Shown in pieces: positions 49,358 through 56,966 of a stretch of 61,856 nucleotides of DNA; position 1 is the stretch's first letter, and each line of letters begins with the position of its first letter. The translations under genes and the position numbers were made by a program. Under the pieces are notes generated by a model. That model ran no database searches. It was not told the origin of the DNA and saw only the letters and a program-made list of their open reading frames with translations. The DNA lies in NCBI RefSeq assembly GCF_000240225.1, contig NZ_AGUD01000004.1, forward strand, positions 1 through 61,856, in the 5' to 3' direction. Source of the stretch: Patulibacter medicamentivorans (GTDB lineage Bacteria > Actinomycetota > Thermoleophilia > Solirubrobacterales > Solirubrobacteraceae).

Positions 49358-49373
49358 CTGGCGGAAGCGACAG
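49358..49373 (-). promoter_or_regulatory. Island motif copy 7, upstream of the second ligase
   Basis: CTGGCGGAAGCGACAG on the plus strand; in reverse CTGTCGCTTCCGCCAG matches the island consensus at 15 of 16 positions, the best copy. It lies 60 bp before the ligase ATG. Confidence 0.65.
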
Positions 49374-49433
49374 AACCGCCCGGCGCCTACTGCCCGGAAG
49401 GTACGGTCGCGGTATGAACGGCCGGAGCCAGTG

Positions 49434-50942
49434 ATGGATGCGTCATACCCCCTGCTCTGCGCCTGCGAGCGCTTCGGCGACCGGCCCGCGATCGTCGATC
49501 GGAACGGAACGGTCAGCTTCAGGGAGCTGGAGCGGCGGATCGCGGGACTGTCGGCGGGACTCCGTCGCGCGGGGCACGGCGGCCGCACCGTGGGGATGCT
49601 GCTCGACAACCGGTCCGAGGTCGTCGAGGTGTACATGGCGCTGGCCCGGGCCGGCTGCATCGCGGTCCCGATCAACACCCGCCTCACGGCCGACGAGCAG
49701 GCGTTCGTCGTCGACGACGCCGGCGTCGAGCTGCTGGTCGCCGACGACCAGCAGCTCGACCGGGCCCGGGAGCTGGCCGCCGGGGCCGACCTCGACGTCC
49801 TCCCGCTCGCCGGCGGGTCCGGGTCGAGCATCCACGCGCTGCGGGAGACCGCTCCGGACCCCGTGCCGTCGGACCGCTCCGGACGCGACGACGACGTCGC
49901 GACGATCATCTACACGTCGGGGACCTCCGGCTTCCCGAAGGGCGTCGCGCGAACGCACCGGGCCAACGTCTGGAACGTCGTCAACTCGGCACTGGGCTCG
50001 CCGCGGCGGCCCGGAGAGGTCGAGGTCTTCAACCTGCCGACGTTCGGGATCGGGTTCTTCCACTTCCTGGTCCCCGCGCTGCTCGGCGGGGCGACCGTGG
50101 TCCTCGACGGAGCGTTCGATCCGGCGCGGGCATGGGAGCTCCTGGAGCGCCACCGGGCCACGCGCACCTTCCTGGCGCCGACGATGATCGCCGCGATGCT
50201 GGCCGTCGACGGGCACGAGCACCGCGACCTGACCGCCCTGGAGCTGATCTACACGGCCTACGCCTTCCCCGAGCGCGTGCGTCGGGCCGCCCTCGAGCGG
50301 TTCGGCTCGCGCTTCGCGTTCATGTACGGATTGACCGAGGCGCAGCTGACGTGCAGCGCGCCCGAGCACTTCGAGTCCGACCCCACTGACGTCGGGACGA
50401 CGATGGGCGTCTCGCGCGTGGCCGTCCTCGATCCCGCGGGACGCCCGCTCCCCGACGGCGAGGTCGGCGAGATCGGGTTCGCGGGCCCGAGCGTGATGGC
50501 GCATTACCACGGCAGGCCGGACGCGACCGCCGAGGCCGTTCGCGCTGGGTGGGTGCTCACGGGCGACCTCGGCCGCCGGGACGAGGACGGGCGGCTGCAC
50601 TTCGTCGGCCGGAGCAAGGAGATGATCAAGACCGGCGGGTTCAGCGTCGACCCCGTCGAGGTCGAGAACGCGATCCTCGCGCTGGACGGCGTCGTCGAGG
50701 CGGCGGTCGTGGGCGTCGAGGACGAGTACTGGGGCGAGGCGATCGTGGCCTTCGTCGTCGGCGACGTCCGCCCCGAGGCGGTGACCGGCGTGTGCCGGGA
50801 GCGGCTCGCCCGGTTCAAGGTGCCCAAGCGCGTCGTCGGCGTCGACGCGCTCCCCAAGAACGCAACGGGCAAGATCGAGCGCGGGCGCCTGCGCGCGGCG
50901 GTTCGGAGCGCGGGTGACGAGCCCCTCACGCCGGTCGCGTGA
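49434..50942 (+). CDS. AMP-forming acyl-CoA synthetase (second ligase)
   Basis: 502 aa. A3 TIIYTSGTSGFPKGVARTHR, A5 MYGLTEAQLT, A7 LTGDLGRRDEDGRLHFVGRS, A8 MIKTGGFSVDPVEVENAIL, A10 Lys in KNATGKIERGRL. Closest in layout to medium-chain or aryl/cyclohexane-carboxylate CoA ligases. ATG 49434 follows GGAG by 7 bp; GTG 49431 is too close. Only distantly similar to the ligase at 37.4 kb, so the island can activate two different acids or one acid at two stages. It converges on the isochorismatase-fold gene. Confidence 0.87.
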   Translation: MDASYPLLCACERFGDRPAIVDRNGTVSFRELERRIAGLSAGLRRAGHGGRTVGMLLDNRSEVVEVYMALARAGCIAVPINTRLTADEQAFVVDDAGVELLVADDQQLDRARELAAGADLDVLPLAGGSGSSIHALRETAPDPVPSDRSGRDDDVATIIYTSGTSGFPKGVARTHRANVWNVVNSALGSPRRPGEVEVFNLPTFGIGFFHFLVPALLGGATVVLDGAFDPARAWELLERHRATRTFLAPTMIAAMLAVDGHEHRDLTALELIYTAYAFPERVRRAALERFGSRFAFMYGLTEAQLTCSAPEHFESDPTDVGTTMGVSRVAVLDPAGRPLPDGEVGEIGFAGPSVMAHYHGRPDATAEAVRAGWVLTGDLGRRDEDGRLHFVGRSKEMIKTGGFSVDPVEVENAILALDGVVEAAVVGVEDEYWGEAIVAFVVGDVRPEAVTGVCRERLARFKVPKRVVGVDALPKNATGKIERGRLRAAVRSAGDEPLTPVA

Positions 50943-50954
50943 GGGGGCGGCTTC

Positions 50955-50980
50955 CCGCGCGGGCGCGGGCGCTCGCGCGG
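50955..50980. terminator. Bidirectional stem-loop between convergent genes
   Basis: CCGCGCG and CGCGCGG form a 7-bp stem with a 12-nt loop in the 38-bp gap between the ligase and the isochorismatase-fold gene. Confidence 0.45.
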
Positions 50981-51628
50981 CTACGACCCGCGAAGCTCGC
51001 CGATCAGCTCGTCCGACGTCATGACCCGTGCGAGGTACGGAAACAGCGTGTCCATGGTCATCTGGCTGTACTCGCCGAGCATGCGGTCGGTGCAGTCCGA
51101 GAGAACGATCGCACCGTAGTCCCGCTCGTTCGCGCCGCGAACGGTGAGCGAGACACCGAAGTCCGTGGCGAGCCCGGCGACGATCAGGATCTGGCGCCCC
51201 GTGTTGCGGATGAGCGGCTCGAACTCCGTGCACGGCCACGGGTCCACCCTCGCGTTGTCGACCTCCCACTCGGGTCGCCCGGGTTCAGGCGCGATCTCGC
51301 TGAGCGTCTCGGCCCCCCACTGTCCGCGAACCGCCATGTTCTCCTCGGGGCAGCGAAGCACCCGACCGGTTCCCCGCACGTAGCCCCCGCGTCGGATCTT
51401 CAGCTCAGGGTGGCCCGGGCGAAACGTCTCGTTGTGGTAGATGATCGGGACGTCCAGGGCCCGGCAGGCGTCGATCGTCCTCTTGATCCGCTGCAGCGTG
51501 TCCTCGAACGGCAGCGTGTCCTTCGTGAAGTCGTACCCACGACCCTCGGGGTGCCAGAAGTCGTTCTGCATGTGGGTCAACACGAGGATGACGTCATCGA
51601 CGGGGACGCGGTCGAACTCGTACTCCAT
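50981..51628 (-). CDS. Isochorismatase-fold (cysteine hydrolase superfamily) protein lacking the catalytic triad
   Basis: 215 aa. The fold is clear: VILVLTHMQNDFWHPEG, IDACRALDVPIIYHNE, RQILIVAGLATDFGVSLTVRGA, ERDYGAIVLSDCTDRM. The catalytic residues differ. The Asp before MQ is His19, the nucleophile Cys in the usual TxxCVxxT position is Gly158, and the Lys strand reads EVDNARVDPW. It may be a non-catalytic binding protein or use a different mechanism. It is alone on the minus strand and has an island motif 69 bp upstream. Confidence 0.8.
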   Translation of the reverse strand: MEYEFDRVPVDDVILVLTHMQNDFWHPEGRGYDFTKDTLPFEDTLQRIKRTIDACRALDVPIIYHNETFRPGHPELKIRRGGYVRGTGRVLRCPEENMAVRGQWGAETLSEIAPEPGRPEWEVDNARVDPWPCTEFEPLIRNTGRQILIVAGLATDFGVSLTVRGANERDYGAIVLSDCTDRMLGEYSQMTMDTLFPYLARVMTSDELIGELRGS

Positions 51629-51697
51629 GGGCTTGGGCCTTTCGCTCGATCTGGGTTCGACGGCCCTGTTTGTACGCGTTGGAGGGGCCTCCGGCTA

Positions 51698-51713
51698 CGC
51701 GCGAAAGCGACAG
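51698..51713 (-). promoter_or_regulatory. Island motif copy 8, upstream of the isochorismatase-fold gene
   Basis: On the minus strand CTGTCGCTTTCGCGCG agrees with the island consensus at 12 of 16 positions. It points towards the leftward gene starting at 51628 and marks the right-hand limit of the motif. The rest of the 218-bp gap to 51846 shows no gene. Confidence 0.5.
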
Positions 51714-51846
51714 CGCTGCGGGAAGCGAGCCCGCCCCGGCGCACCGCGGCCCTGGCGCCGCGGAAGTCCCGGGGCTCCTCGCCCCGTCGGCTCGCCGGCC
51801 GCGTCGAACTGGCCGATCAGCCCCGAGCGATGCCGCGGCGGCTGCG

Positions 51847-52665
51847 CTAGAGGATCCCGTCTCGTGCGGCGGCGTAGATGGTCGGCACGGTCGGCCGGAA
51901 GCCGAGCTGGTGGGCGAGCGTGGCGTCCATGCGGCCGGCCCAGGGGTTGGCGAGGGGTTCTGCGGAGCCGTCGATCGGGTCGCCGGCGAGCTCGGCCATC
52001 TGGAAGACGGTCACGGGCGCGTCGTCGGCGATGTTGACGGTCCGGCCGTCGATCGTGCCGGAGAGGGCGAGGTCGACGGCGGCCTTGACGTCGCGATGGT
52101 GGGCCACGGAGTAGGTGTGGGCGGGGTGCAGGCCGAAGCGCGGCGCCATCGCCGGCATCATCGCGAGGTGCCCGTCACCGTCGCCGTAGACGAACGGCAG
52201 GCGCAGGATCGCCCAGGTCAGGCCGCTGTCGCGGAGGAGCCGTTCGGCGGCGATCTTGCTGGCCGGGTAGGCGGCGGTGGGGGAGCACTCGTCGCTCTCG
52301 CGGCCGGGGCGCGGGGCGTCATGGTCGTAGACGTTCCCGGTGCTGGCCATGATGAGGCGGGCGCCGGCCGCGTGGGCCCGGACGGCGGCGATCAGGTTGC
52401 GCGTGCCGTCGCGGTTGGCCCGCCAGATCGCGTCCTCGTCCTCGGTGCGGAACAGGGCGGCCAGGTGGACGACGGCGTCGACGCCCTCGACGGCGGCGGA
52501 AAGCGCGTCGGGGTCGGCGAGGTCGCCGCGGACGGCGGTCGCGCCGGGCGGGAGCTCGGCGTCGCCGCGGACGAGCGCGCGGCAGTCGTGGCCGGCGTCG
52601 AGGAGGCGGGGGAGGAGGCGCGAGCCGACGAGGCCGGTGGCGCCGGTGAGGAGGATGGAGGTCAT
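51847..52665 (-). CDS. NAD(P)-dependent epimerase/dehydratase family protein (extended SDR)
   Basis: 272 aa. TGATGLVGSRL (GxxGxxG, residues 7-17), DLADPDALSAAVEGVDAVVHLAA, catalytic Ser/Thr region MASTGNVYDHD, YPASKIAAERLL (YxxxK) and RLPFVYGDGDG. Sugar-nucleotide epimerase-like fold, but many such proteins are reductases of small carbonyls. Divergent from a MarR gene with a near-perfect dyad between, so probably repressed by that MarR. Confidence 0.88.
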   Translation of the reverse strand: MTSILLTGATGLVGSRLLPRLLDAGHDCRALVRGDAELPPGATAVRGDLADPDALSAAVEGVDAVVHLAALFRTEDEDAIWRANRDGTRNLIAAVRAHAAGARLIMASTGNVYDHDAPRPGRESDECSPTAAYPASKIAAERLLRDSGLTWAILRLPFVYGDGDGHLAMMPAMAPRFGLHPAHTYSVAHHRDVKAAVDLALSGTIDGRTVNIADDAPVTVFQMAELAGDPIDGSAEPLANPWAGRMDATLAHQLGFRPTVPTIYAAARDGIL

Positions 52666-52680
52666 GCCTGTCCTTGTGCT

Positions 52681-52703
52681 GATCGTCAGTAAGACTGATG
52701 ATC
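52681..52703. promoter_or_regulatory. MarR-type operator between divergent genes
   Basis: GATCGTCAGT and ACTGATGATC flank AAG: 10-bp arms with one mismatch. The 60-bp AT-richer gap serves both the epimerase and the MarR gene, the usual arrangement for MarR control of a neighbour. Confidence 0.65.
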
Positions 52704-52725
52704 ACGATAGCAGTAGGATCTCGGT

Positions 52726-53175
52726 GTGCCGACCGAAGGCGATCTCGGACCGCAGCTCAGCGTCCGGCTGACGTACCTGCTCAAGCGCGCGCAGCTCGGG
52801 CTCGACGGCTTGCACGAGGAGCTGTTGGGCCCACTGGGCGTCAACCACCGCGAGCTTGCGGTCCTCCTGCTCCTGGATGCGCGCGAGCCGGAGTCCCAGC
52901 AGCAGGTGGCCGGCCGGCTCGGCGTCGACCGGACGACGATGGTCGCCCTGATCGACGGGTTGGAGGGCAAGGGCCTCGTGGCGCGTCGTCCGGACGCTGC
53001 CGACCGGCGCCGCAACGTCATCGCGCTCACCGGCGCCGGCCGCAAGACGCTGCGCCGGGCGACGCGCGCCAGCGACGAGGCCGAAGGCCGCCTCCTCGAC
53101 GGTCTGGACGAGGTCGAGGCCGCGCAGCTCCGGGCACTGCTCGGCCGCATCGCCCGCCCGGGCGAGCAGCGCTGA
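52726..53175 (+). CDS. MarR family transcriptional regulator
   Basis: 149 aa, GTG start. Winged HTH: VNHRELAVLLLLDAREPESQQQVA, LGVDRTTMVALIDGLEGKGLV (recognition helix) and the wing RRPDAADRRRNVIALTGAG. A C-terminal dimerisation helix follows. Probably regulates the divergent epimerase gene and itself. A hairpin shared with the tRNA gene follows. Confidence 0.88.
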   Translation: MPTEGDLGPQLSVRLTYLLKRAQLGLDGLHEELLGPLGVNHRELAVLLLLDAREPESQQQVAGRLGVDRTTMVALIDGLEGKGLVARRPDAADRRRNVIALTGAGRKTLRRATRASDEAEGRLLDGLDEVEAAQLRALLGRIARPGEQR

Positions 53176-53219
53176 GCCCGCCCGTCGCCGGTCTCGATCC
53201 GGGACGGCCCTGGAACGCG

Positions 53220-53245
53220 GGAACCCCCGCTCTCGCGGGGGTTCC
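53220..53245. terminator. Bidirectional terminator between MarR gene and tRNA-Ala
   Basis: GGAACCCCCGC-TCTC-GCGGGGGTTCC is a perfect 11-bp stem with a 4-nt loop. It sits 44 bp after the MarR stop and 8 bp beyond the 3' end of the convergent tRNA. Confidence 0.8.
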
Positions 53246-53253
53246 GTGTCCTA

Positions 53254-53326
53254 TGGAGCCTGCGGGGATCGAACCCGCGACCTCCTGCTTGCAAAGCAGG
53301 CGCTCTCCCAGCTGAGCTAAGGCCCC
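53254..53326 (-). tRNA. tRNA-Ala (anticodon TGC)
   Basis: 73 nt on the minus strand without encoded CCA. Acceptor GGGGCCT/AGGCTCC pairs with one G-T. D arm GCTC/GAGC, anticodon stem CCTGC/GCAGG with loop TTTGCAA, T arm GCGGG/CCCGC with TTCGATC. All stems close in a standard cloverleaf. The terminator follows immediately. Confidence 0.97.
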
Positions 53327-53394
53327 AGACGGCGAAGGCTAGCGCGGGGGCGGGGTGGGTGGCGGGCCGGTGGACGGGCGATCGGCTGGGGGAG

Positions 53395-53838
53395 TCAGTC
53401 GTCGACCGCCGTCCGCTCCAGCAGCTCGCGGACGGGCGGCGGCATCACGGCCAGGACGTCGGCGATCTCGCCGGGCGAGACGTGGTGGCGCAGGACGGCG
53501 AACGAGGCGGCGGTGGCGCTCGAGGCTTCGGAAGGGCCGCCGAGGCGCGCGTGCTGGGTGATCTCGCTCAGGAAGCCGTGGGCGTCGTGGTAGTGGTGCG
53601 GCGTCCGGCTCGGCACCCAGTTCTCGTAGTAGAAGCCGCGGATCAGCTCCGGCAGCTGCGAGGCGAGCTGCGCGGCCTCCTCGACGCTCAGGCGATCGCG
53701 CAGGGTCTGCAGGAAGGCCCGCAGGACGCGCAGCGCGTAGCGGCGGTCCTCGACTCCCAGCGCCTCGGCCGTCTCGGAGATCCACTGCTCGGCGGACTGG
53801 ACGCTGCGCTGCAGGACGGGGGTCTCGGTGTGCGACAT
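53395..53838 (-). CDS. DUF2267 domain protein
   Basis: 147 aa, helical. Features of DUF2267 include a core AEQWISETAEALGVEDRRYALRVLRAFLQTLRDRLS, a Gln-Leu-Pro helix (QLPELIRGFYYENWVP) and a repeat-like second half (LRHHVSPGEIADVLAVMPPPVRELL). Function unknown; these proteins are often near stress or nucleotide-binding proteins. It follows the baeRF gene on the same strand after a 40-bp gap and may be co-transcribed. Confidence 0.8.
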   Translation of the reverse strand: MSHTETPVLQRSVQSAEQWISETAEALGVEDRRYALRVLRAFLQTLRDRLSVEEAAQLASQLPELIRGFYYENWVPSRTPHHYHDAHGFLSEITQHARLGGPSEASSATAASFAVLRHHVSPGEIADVLAVMPPPVRELLERTAVDD

Positions 53839-53878
53839 GGGTGGCTCCTCGGGTAGATCGGCTCGGGCGGCGCGGCGC

Positions 53879-54982
53879 TCACCAGTTGAGCAGCGCCGCG
53901 ACCGAGCCCCGCGCCGCGAGCGCCTCGCGCTCGTGGTGCACGACGACGGTCGGCGCCGCCCGTCGGGCGGTCGCGTCGAGCAGGTGCGCGACGGCGTCGA
54001 CCGCGACCAGCGGCGTGTCGTCGTCGGGGCAGGTGGGACGGGCGTCGGCGGTCATCCAGCCGCAGGTCGGGCAGCGGCGGGCGGTCAGCTCGGCGTCCTC
54101 GGCGACCAGCAGCAGCGTCACGCGTCCCTCGGCCAGGACCGCCAGCACCTCGTCGAGTCCCGCGGCCGCGCGACCGCCGGTCGCCAGGCCGTCGCCGACC
54201 CGCGCCAGCAGCTCGCGCTCGCGATCGCGCTCGGCGGCCTCGACCACCGGGGCGACGGCGGCGGTCAGCTCGTCGATCGTGGCGTGCTCGAGGTCGCGGG
54301 CGACGGTCCCGGCGAGCACGGCGGCGAGATCGCCGTGGAGGCTCGCCCGGACGTTCGGCAGCAGCTCGTCGGAGGCGACGATCACCAGCTCGCCGAACGG
54401 GCTCCGCCGGTGCGCGCGCAGCAGCCGCTCCGCGACGCCGCGGACGTGGGCGTCGACCTGCTCCTCGATGCCGCGCTGGTACCGGGCCTGCGACCAACCG
54501 CCCTGGGCGTGGCGTCCGTGGACGTCGTCCTCGATCCGGGCGAACTCGACCAGGCGGGTCGGCCCGCCGCGGAGCAGGCGCGCGCCGCGGCGGCTGACGA
54601 CGGCGACGCCCCAGCCCTCGTCGGTCGTGGCGCCGACGAGCGGCTCGATCCACGGGACGCTGTCGACGACGACCATCGGCGGCACCCCGTGCGGCAGCCG
54701 CAGGACCTCCAGCAGCCCGGCCGCGGCGCACGAGAACGCGGCCAGCCCGTGCCCCGCTCCGGAGCCGGCGGCCTCGTCGCGCAGCCGCTCGGCGAGCGGC
54801 TCGATGTCCTCGGCGGACGCGTGCTGGCGGGCCGACACCAGCAGCGCGTTGATCTCGCGCTCGCGGGCGGTCGGCGTCGGGAAGTGGCCGGGGTCGAGGT
54901 CGACGTAGACGCTGAGGATCGGCGCTCCGCCGGTCTCGAGGCGGAGCAGGTGGTCGATCTGCGGGCTGGTGGTCGCGGTCAT
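53879..54982 (-). CDS. Bacterial eRF1/Vms1-like (baeRF) protein
   Basis: 367 aa from ATG 54982; a longer frame reaches 55216 but without a convincing start. N-terminal domain with ILSVYVDLDPG. A central eRF1-like domain carries a GGQ-type loop, GGWSQARYQR (about 161-170), the bacterial variant of the release-factor motif, followed by RGIEEQVDAHVRGVAERLL. A C-terminal zinc-ribbon-like part has CPTCGWMTADARPTC. By family it may hydrolyse peptidyl-tRNA on stalled ribosomes; this is predicted rather than shown. Divergent from the DDN-like gene. Confidence 0.78.
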   Translation of the reverse strand: MTATTSPQIDHLLRLETGGAPILSVYVDLDPGHFPTPTAREREINALLVSARQHASAEDIEPLAERLRDEAAGSGAGHGLAAFSCAAAGLLEVLRLPHGVPPMVVVDSVPWIEPLVGATTDEGWGVAVVSRRGARLLRGGPTRLVEFARIEDDVHGRHAQGGWSQARYQRGIEEQVDAHVRGVAERLLRAHRRSPFGELVIVASDELLPNVRASLHGDLAAVLAGTVARDLEHATIDELTAAVAPVVEAAERDRERELLARVGDGLATGGRAAAGLDEVLAVLAEGRVTLLLVAEDAELTARRCPTCGWMTADARPTCPDDDTPLVAVDAVAHLLDATARRAAPTVVVHHEREALAARGSVAALLNW

Positions 54983-55107
54983 GAACTGCCTCGTGTCGGG
55001 GCTCGGCGGATGGCTCGCCGAACGTAGAACGCCGGTCGCGCGACCGAATCCGGGGATCGCCCCATGCGCGCGCGGAGGACTACGGCGATCGTCGTGACGT
55101 CCGGCCA

Positions 55108-55130
55108 GGCACAGGGCCGCCGCCTGTGCC
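55108..55130. repeat. Perfect inverted repeat in divergent promoter
   Basis: GGCACAGG-GCCGCCG-CCTGTGCC has perfect 8-bp arms and lies 45 bp before the DDN-like GTG. It could be an operator or a leader hairpin. Confidence 0.4.
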
Positions 55131-55175
55131 CACCACACACCCGCGGCGCGCCCGGCCCGGCGTAGGCTGACGGCC

Positions 55176-55688
55176 GTGAGCGATCTGCCCCGCATCGATC
55201 CGTCGCGCAACCTCACCCGCCCGGCTCGCGCCTACGCGGCGGTCCTGCGCACCCCTCCCGGCCGCTGGCTGGCGATCAACGTGGCGTCGAAGGTCGACCC
55301 GTGGCTGATGCGGACGTCGCGCGGCAAGGTCGGGATGGGCCTGATGCTGCCCTCGGCGCTGCTGACGACCAAGGGCGCCAAGAGCGGCCAGGAGCGCGTC
55401 AACCCGGTCCTCTACTTCCACGACGGCGACGACGTGATCGTGATCGCGTCGAGCTTCGGGCGCGACAAGCACCCCGCCTGGTACCACAACCTCAAGGCCC
55501 ACCCCGACGTCCGGATCGCCAAGGACGGCGGCGGCGCGCCGCGGACCGCGGTCGAGGTCACCGACGCCGACGAGATCGCGCGGCTGTGGTCGCAGGCCGA
55601 CCGGATCTACCCGCCGTACGCCAACTACCGCCAGCGGACCGACGCGGTCGGCCGGCGGATCCCGATCGTCCGGCTGATCGCCGGCTGA
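55176..55688 (+). CDS. Deazaflavin (F420)-dependent nitroreductase-like protein (DDN family)
   Basis: 170 aa, GTG start. The DUF385/DDN pattern is LLTTKGAKSGQERVNPVLYF, then VIVIASSFGRDKHPAWYHNLKAHPDV, and a late YANYRQRTDA(V)GRRIPIV. Members bind F420 (or FMN-like cofactors) in a split-barrel dimer and reduce quinones or nitro groups. Presence is consistent with an F420-making actinobacterial host. Single gene, ending before tandem terminators. Confidence 0.85.
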   Translation: MSDLPRIDPSRNLTRPARAYAAVLRTPPGRWLAINVASKVDPWLMRTSRGKVGMGLMLPSALLTTKGAKSGQERVNPVLYFHDGDDVIVIASSFGRDKHPAWYHNLKAHPDVRIAKDGGGAPRTAVEVTDADEIARLWSQADRIYPPYANYRQRTDAVGRRIPIVRLIAG

Positions 55689-55740
55689 CGCCCCCCGGAG
55701 CAGCCTCGCGCGCCGACTCCTCCTCGGGCGCGTGAGCGAA

Positions 55741-55780
55741 ACGGTGGCCGGCGCTCTCTCCCCAGCCCGCCGGCCACCGT
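55741..55780. terminator. Tandem terminator, first hairpin
   Basis: ACGGTGGCCGGCG and CGCCGGCCACCGT form a perfect 13-bp stem with a 14-nt pyrimidine-rich loop, in the gap between the convergent DDN-like and acyl-CoA dehydrogenase genes. Confidence 0.7.
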
Positions 55781-55784
55781 GCTC

Positions 55785-55812
55785 TGCCGGGGCCGGACGA
55801 GCCGGCCCCGCA
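55785..55812. terminator. Tandem terminator, second hairpin
   Basis: GGGGCCGG-ACGAG-CCGGCCCC is a perfect 8-bp stem; TGC/GCA extends it over a one-base bulge. It ends 8 bp before the acyl-CoA dehydrogenase stop and most likely serves the leftward transcript. Confidence 0.6.
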
Positions 55813-55819
55813 GTCTGGG

Positions 55820-56965
55820 TCAGGCGGGCGTGACGCCCGCCAGCAGCTCGCCCGCGACGCGGTCGGCCGCGCCGTGGTCGCCGCCCAGCAGCCGCCGCGA
55901 CAGCTGCGCGCGACGGAAGTACAGCGGGGCGTCGTGCTCCCACGTCGCGCCGATCCCGCCGTGGACCGAGATCGTCTCGCGGGTCGCGTAGTCGAGCGCG
56001 TGGCCGGCGCCCGAGCGGGCCGCGGCCGCGGCCAGCGCCAGCTGCTCCGGCGCGTGCTCCGACGCCCAGGCCGCGTAGATCAGCAGCGACTTGGCGTTCT
56101 CCTGCAGCCGCAGGACCTCGACCAGGTGGTGCTTGACCGCCTGGTACGAGCCGATCGCCCGGCCGAACGTGTGGCGCTCCTTGGCGTAGGCGACCGCGAT
56201 CGGCAGCAGCCGCTCGACGATTCCGACGGCCTCGCCGGCCAGCAGCGCCTGGGCGATGTGCCAGGCGCGGCCGATCGCGTCGGCGTCGGCGTCGACGCGG
56301 CGGCCGACGGCGGCGGCCAGGCGCACGTGGCCGAGCGGCCGGGTCGCGTCGTAGCGCGTCACGTCCTCGACGGTCAGCCCGGCGGCGCCGGCCTCGACCA
56401 GGACCGCGGTCGGGGTGCCGGCGACGTCGGCGATCACCAGCAGCCGGTCGGCGTTCGGGGCGTCGGGCACCCACGCGACCTCGCCGTCGAGCGTCACCTG
56501 GTCGCCGTCGAGGACGCCGGTCGGCAGGCCGCCGCGGCGCACGCCGGATCGGGCCTCGACCGTCCAGCGGTCGTCGAGGTCGGTCGGCGGCGCGGCCGGC
56601 ACCCACGCCACCCGCAGCTCACCGCCGGCGGCGGCCGCGGAGTCGGCGTCGCCGGCGGCGTCGAGGATCGTCGCGGCGGGCAGCACGGACACCAGCGGCA
56701 CCGGCGCCAGCACGGCGCCGGCCTCCTGGGCGACCAGGATCGCGTCGTAGAGCCCGAGGCCGGCGCCACCGCCGTCCTCGCTCGTCAGCAGGCCCGGCCA
56801 GCCGGCCTCGACCACGGTCGGCCAGAGGTCGGGCAGCGGCGCGTGCTCGGGCGAGCCGGCCGGCTCGATCGCGGCCCGCGCGGCGGCGACGGTGTCGACG
56901 CGCGCGAGCGCGCCGCGGGCGGCCTCGCGCAGGAACTCCTGCTCGTCGGTCAGCGACAGGTCCAT
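55820..56965 (-). CDS. Acyl-CoA dehydrogenase family protein (small or partner subunit)
   Basis: 381 aa. N-terminal helical domain (LTDEQEFLREAARGALARVD), a reduced middle domain, and C-terminal helices with AYAKERHTFGRAIGSYQAVKHHLVEV and DYATRETISVHGGIGATWEHDAPLYFRRAQ. The middle domain lacks the clear FAD-binding WxTN/TEP-type motifs seen in its neighbour. This fits the alpha2beta2 actinobacterial FadE pairs, where one subunit is partly degenerate. Starts 1 bp after its partner's stop. Confidence 0.85.
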   Translation of the reverse strand: MDLSLTDEQEFLREAARGALARVDTVAAARAAIEPAGSPEHAPLPDLWPTVVEAGWPGLLTSEDGGGAGLGLYDAILVAQEAGAVLAPVPLVSVLPAATILDAAGDADSAAAAGGELRVAWVPAAPPTDLDDRWTVEARSGVRRGGLPTGVLDGDQVTLDGEVAWVPDAPNADRLLVIADVAGTPTAVLVEAGAAGLTVEDVTRYDATRPLGHVRLAAAVGRRVDADADAIGRAWHIAQALLAGEAVGIVERLLPIAVAYAKERHTFGRAIGSYQAVKHHLVEVLRLQENAKSLLIYAAWASEHAPEQLALAAAAARSGAGHALDYATRETISVHGGIGATWEHDAPLYFRRAQLSRRLLGGDHGAADRVAGELLAGVTPA

Positions 56966-56966
56966 C

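Noticed and set aside
53254-53326. tRNA-Ala as an integration site for the neighbouring island
   Set aside because: The tRNA lies 1.5 kb from the island edge, its 3' end is not seen duplicated near 26.3 kb, and no integrase is present.
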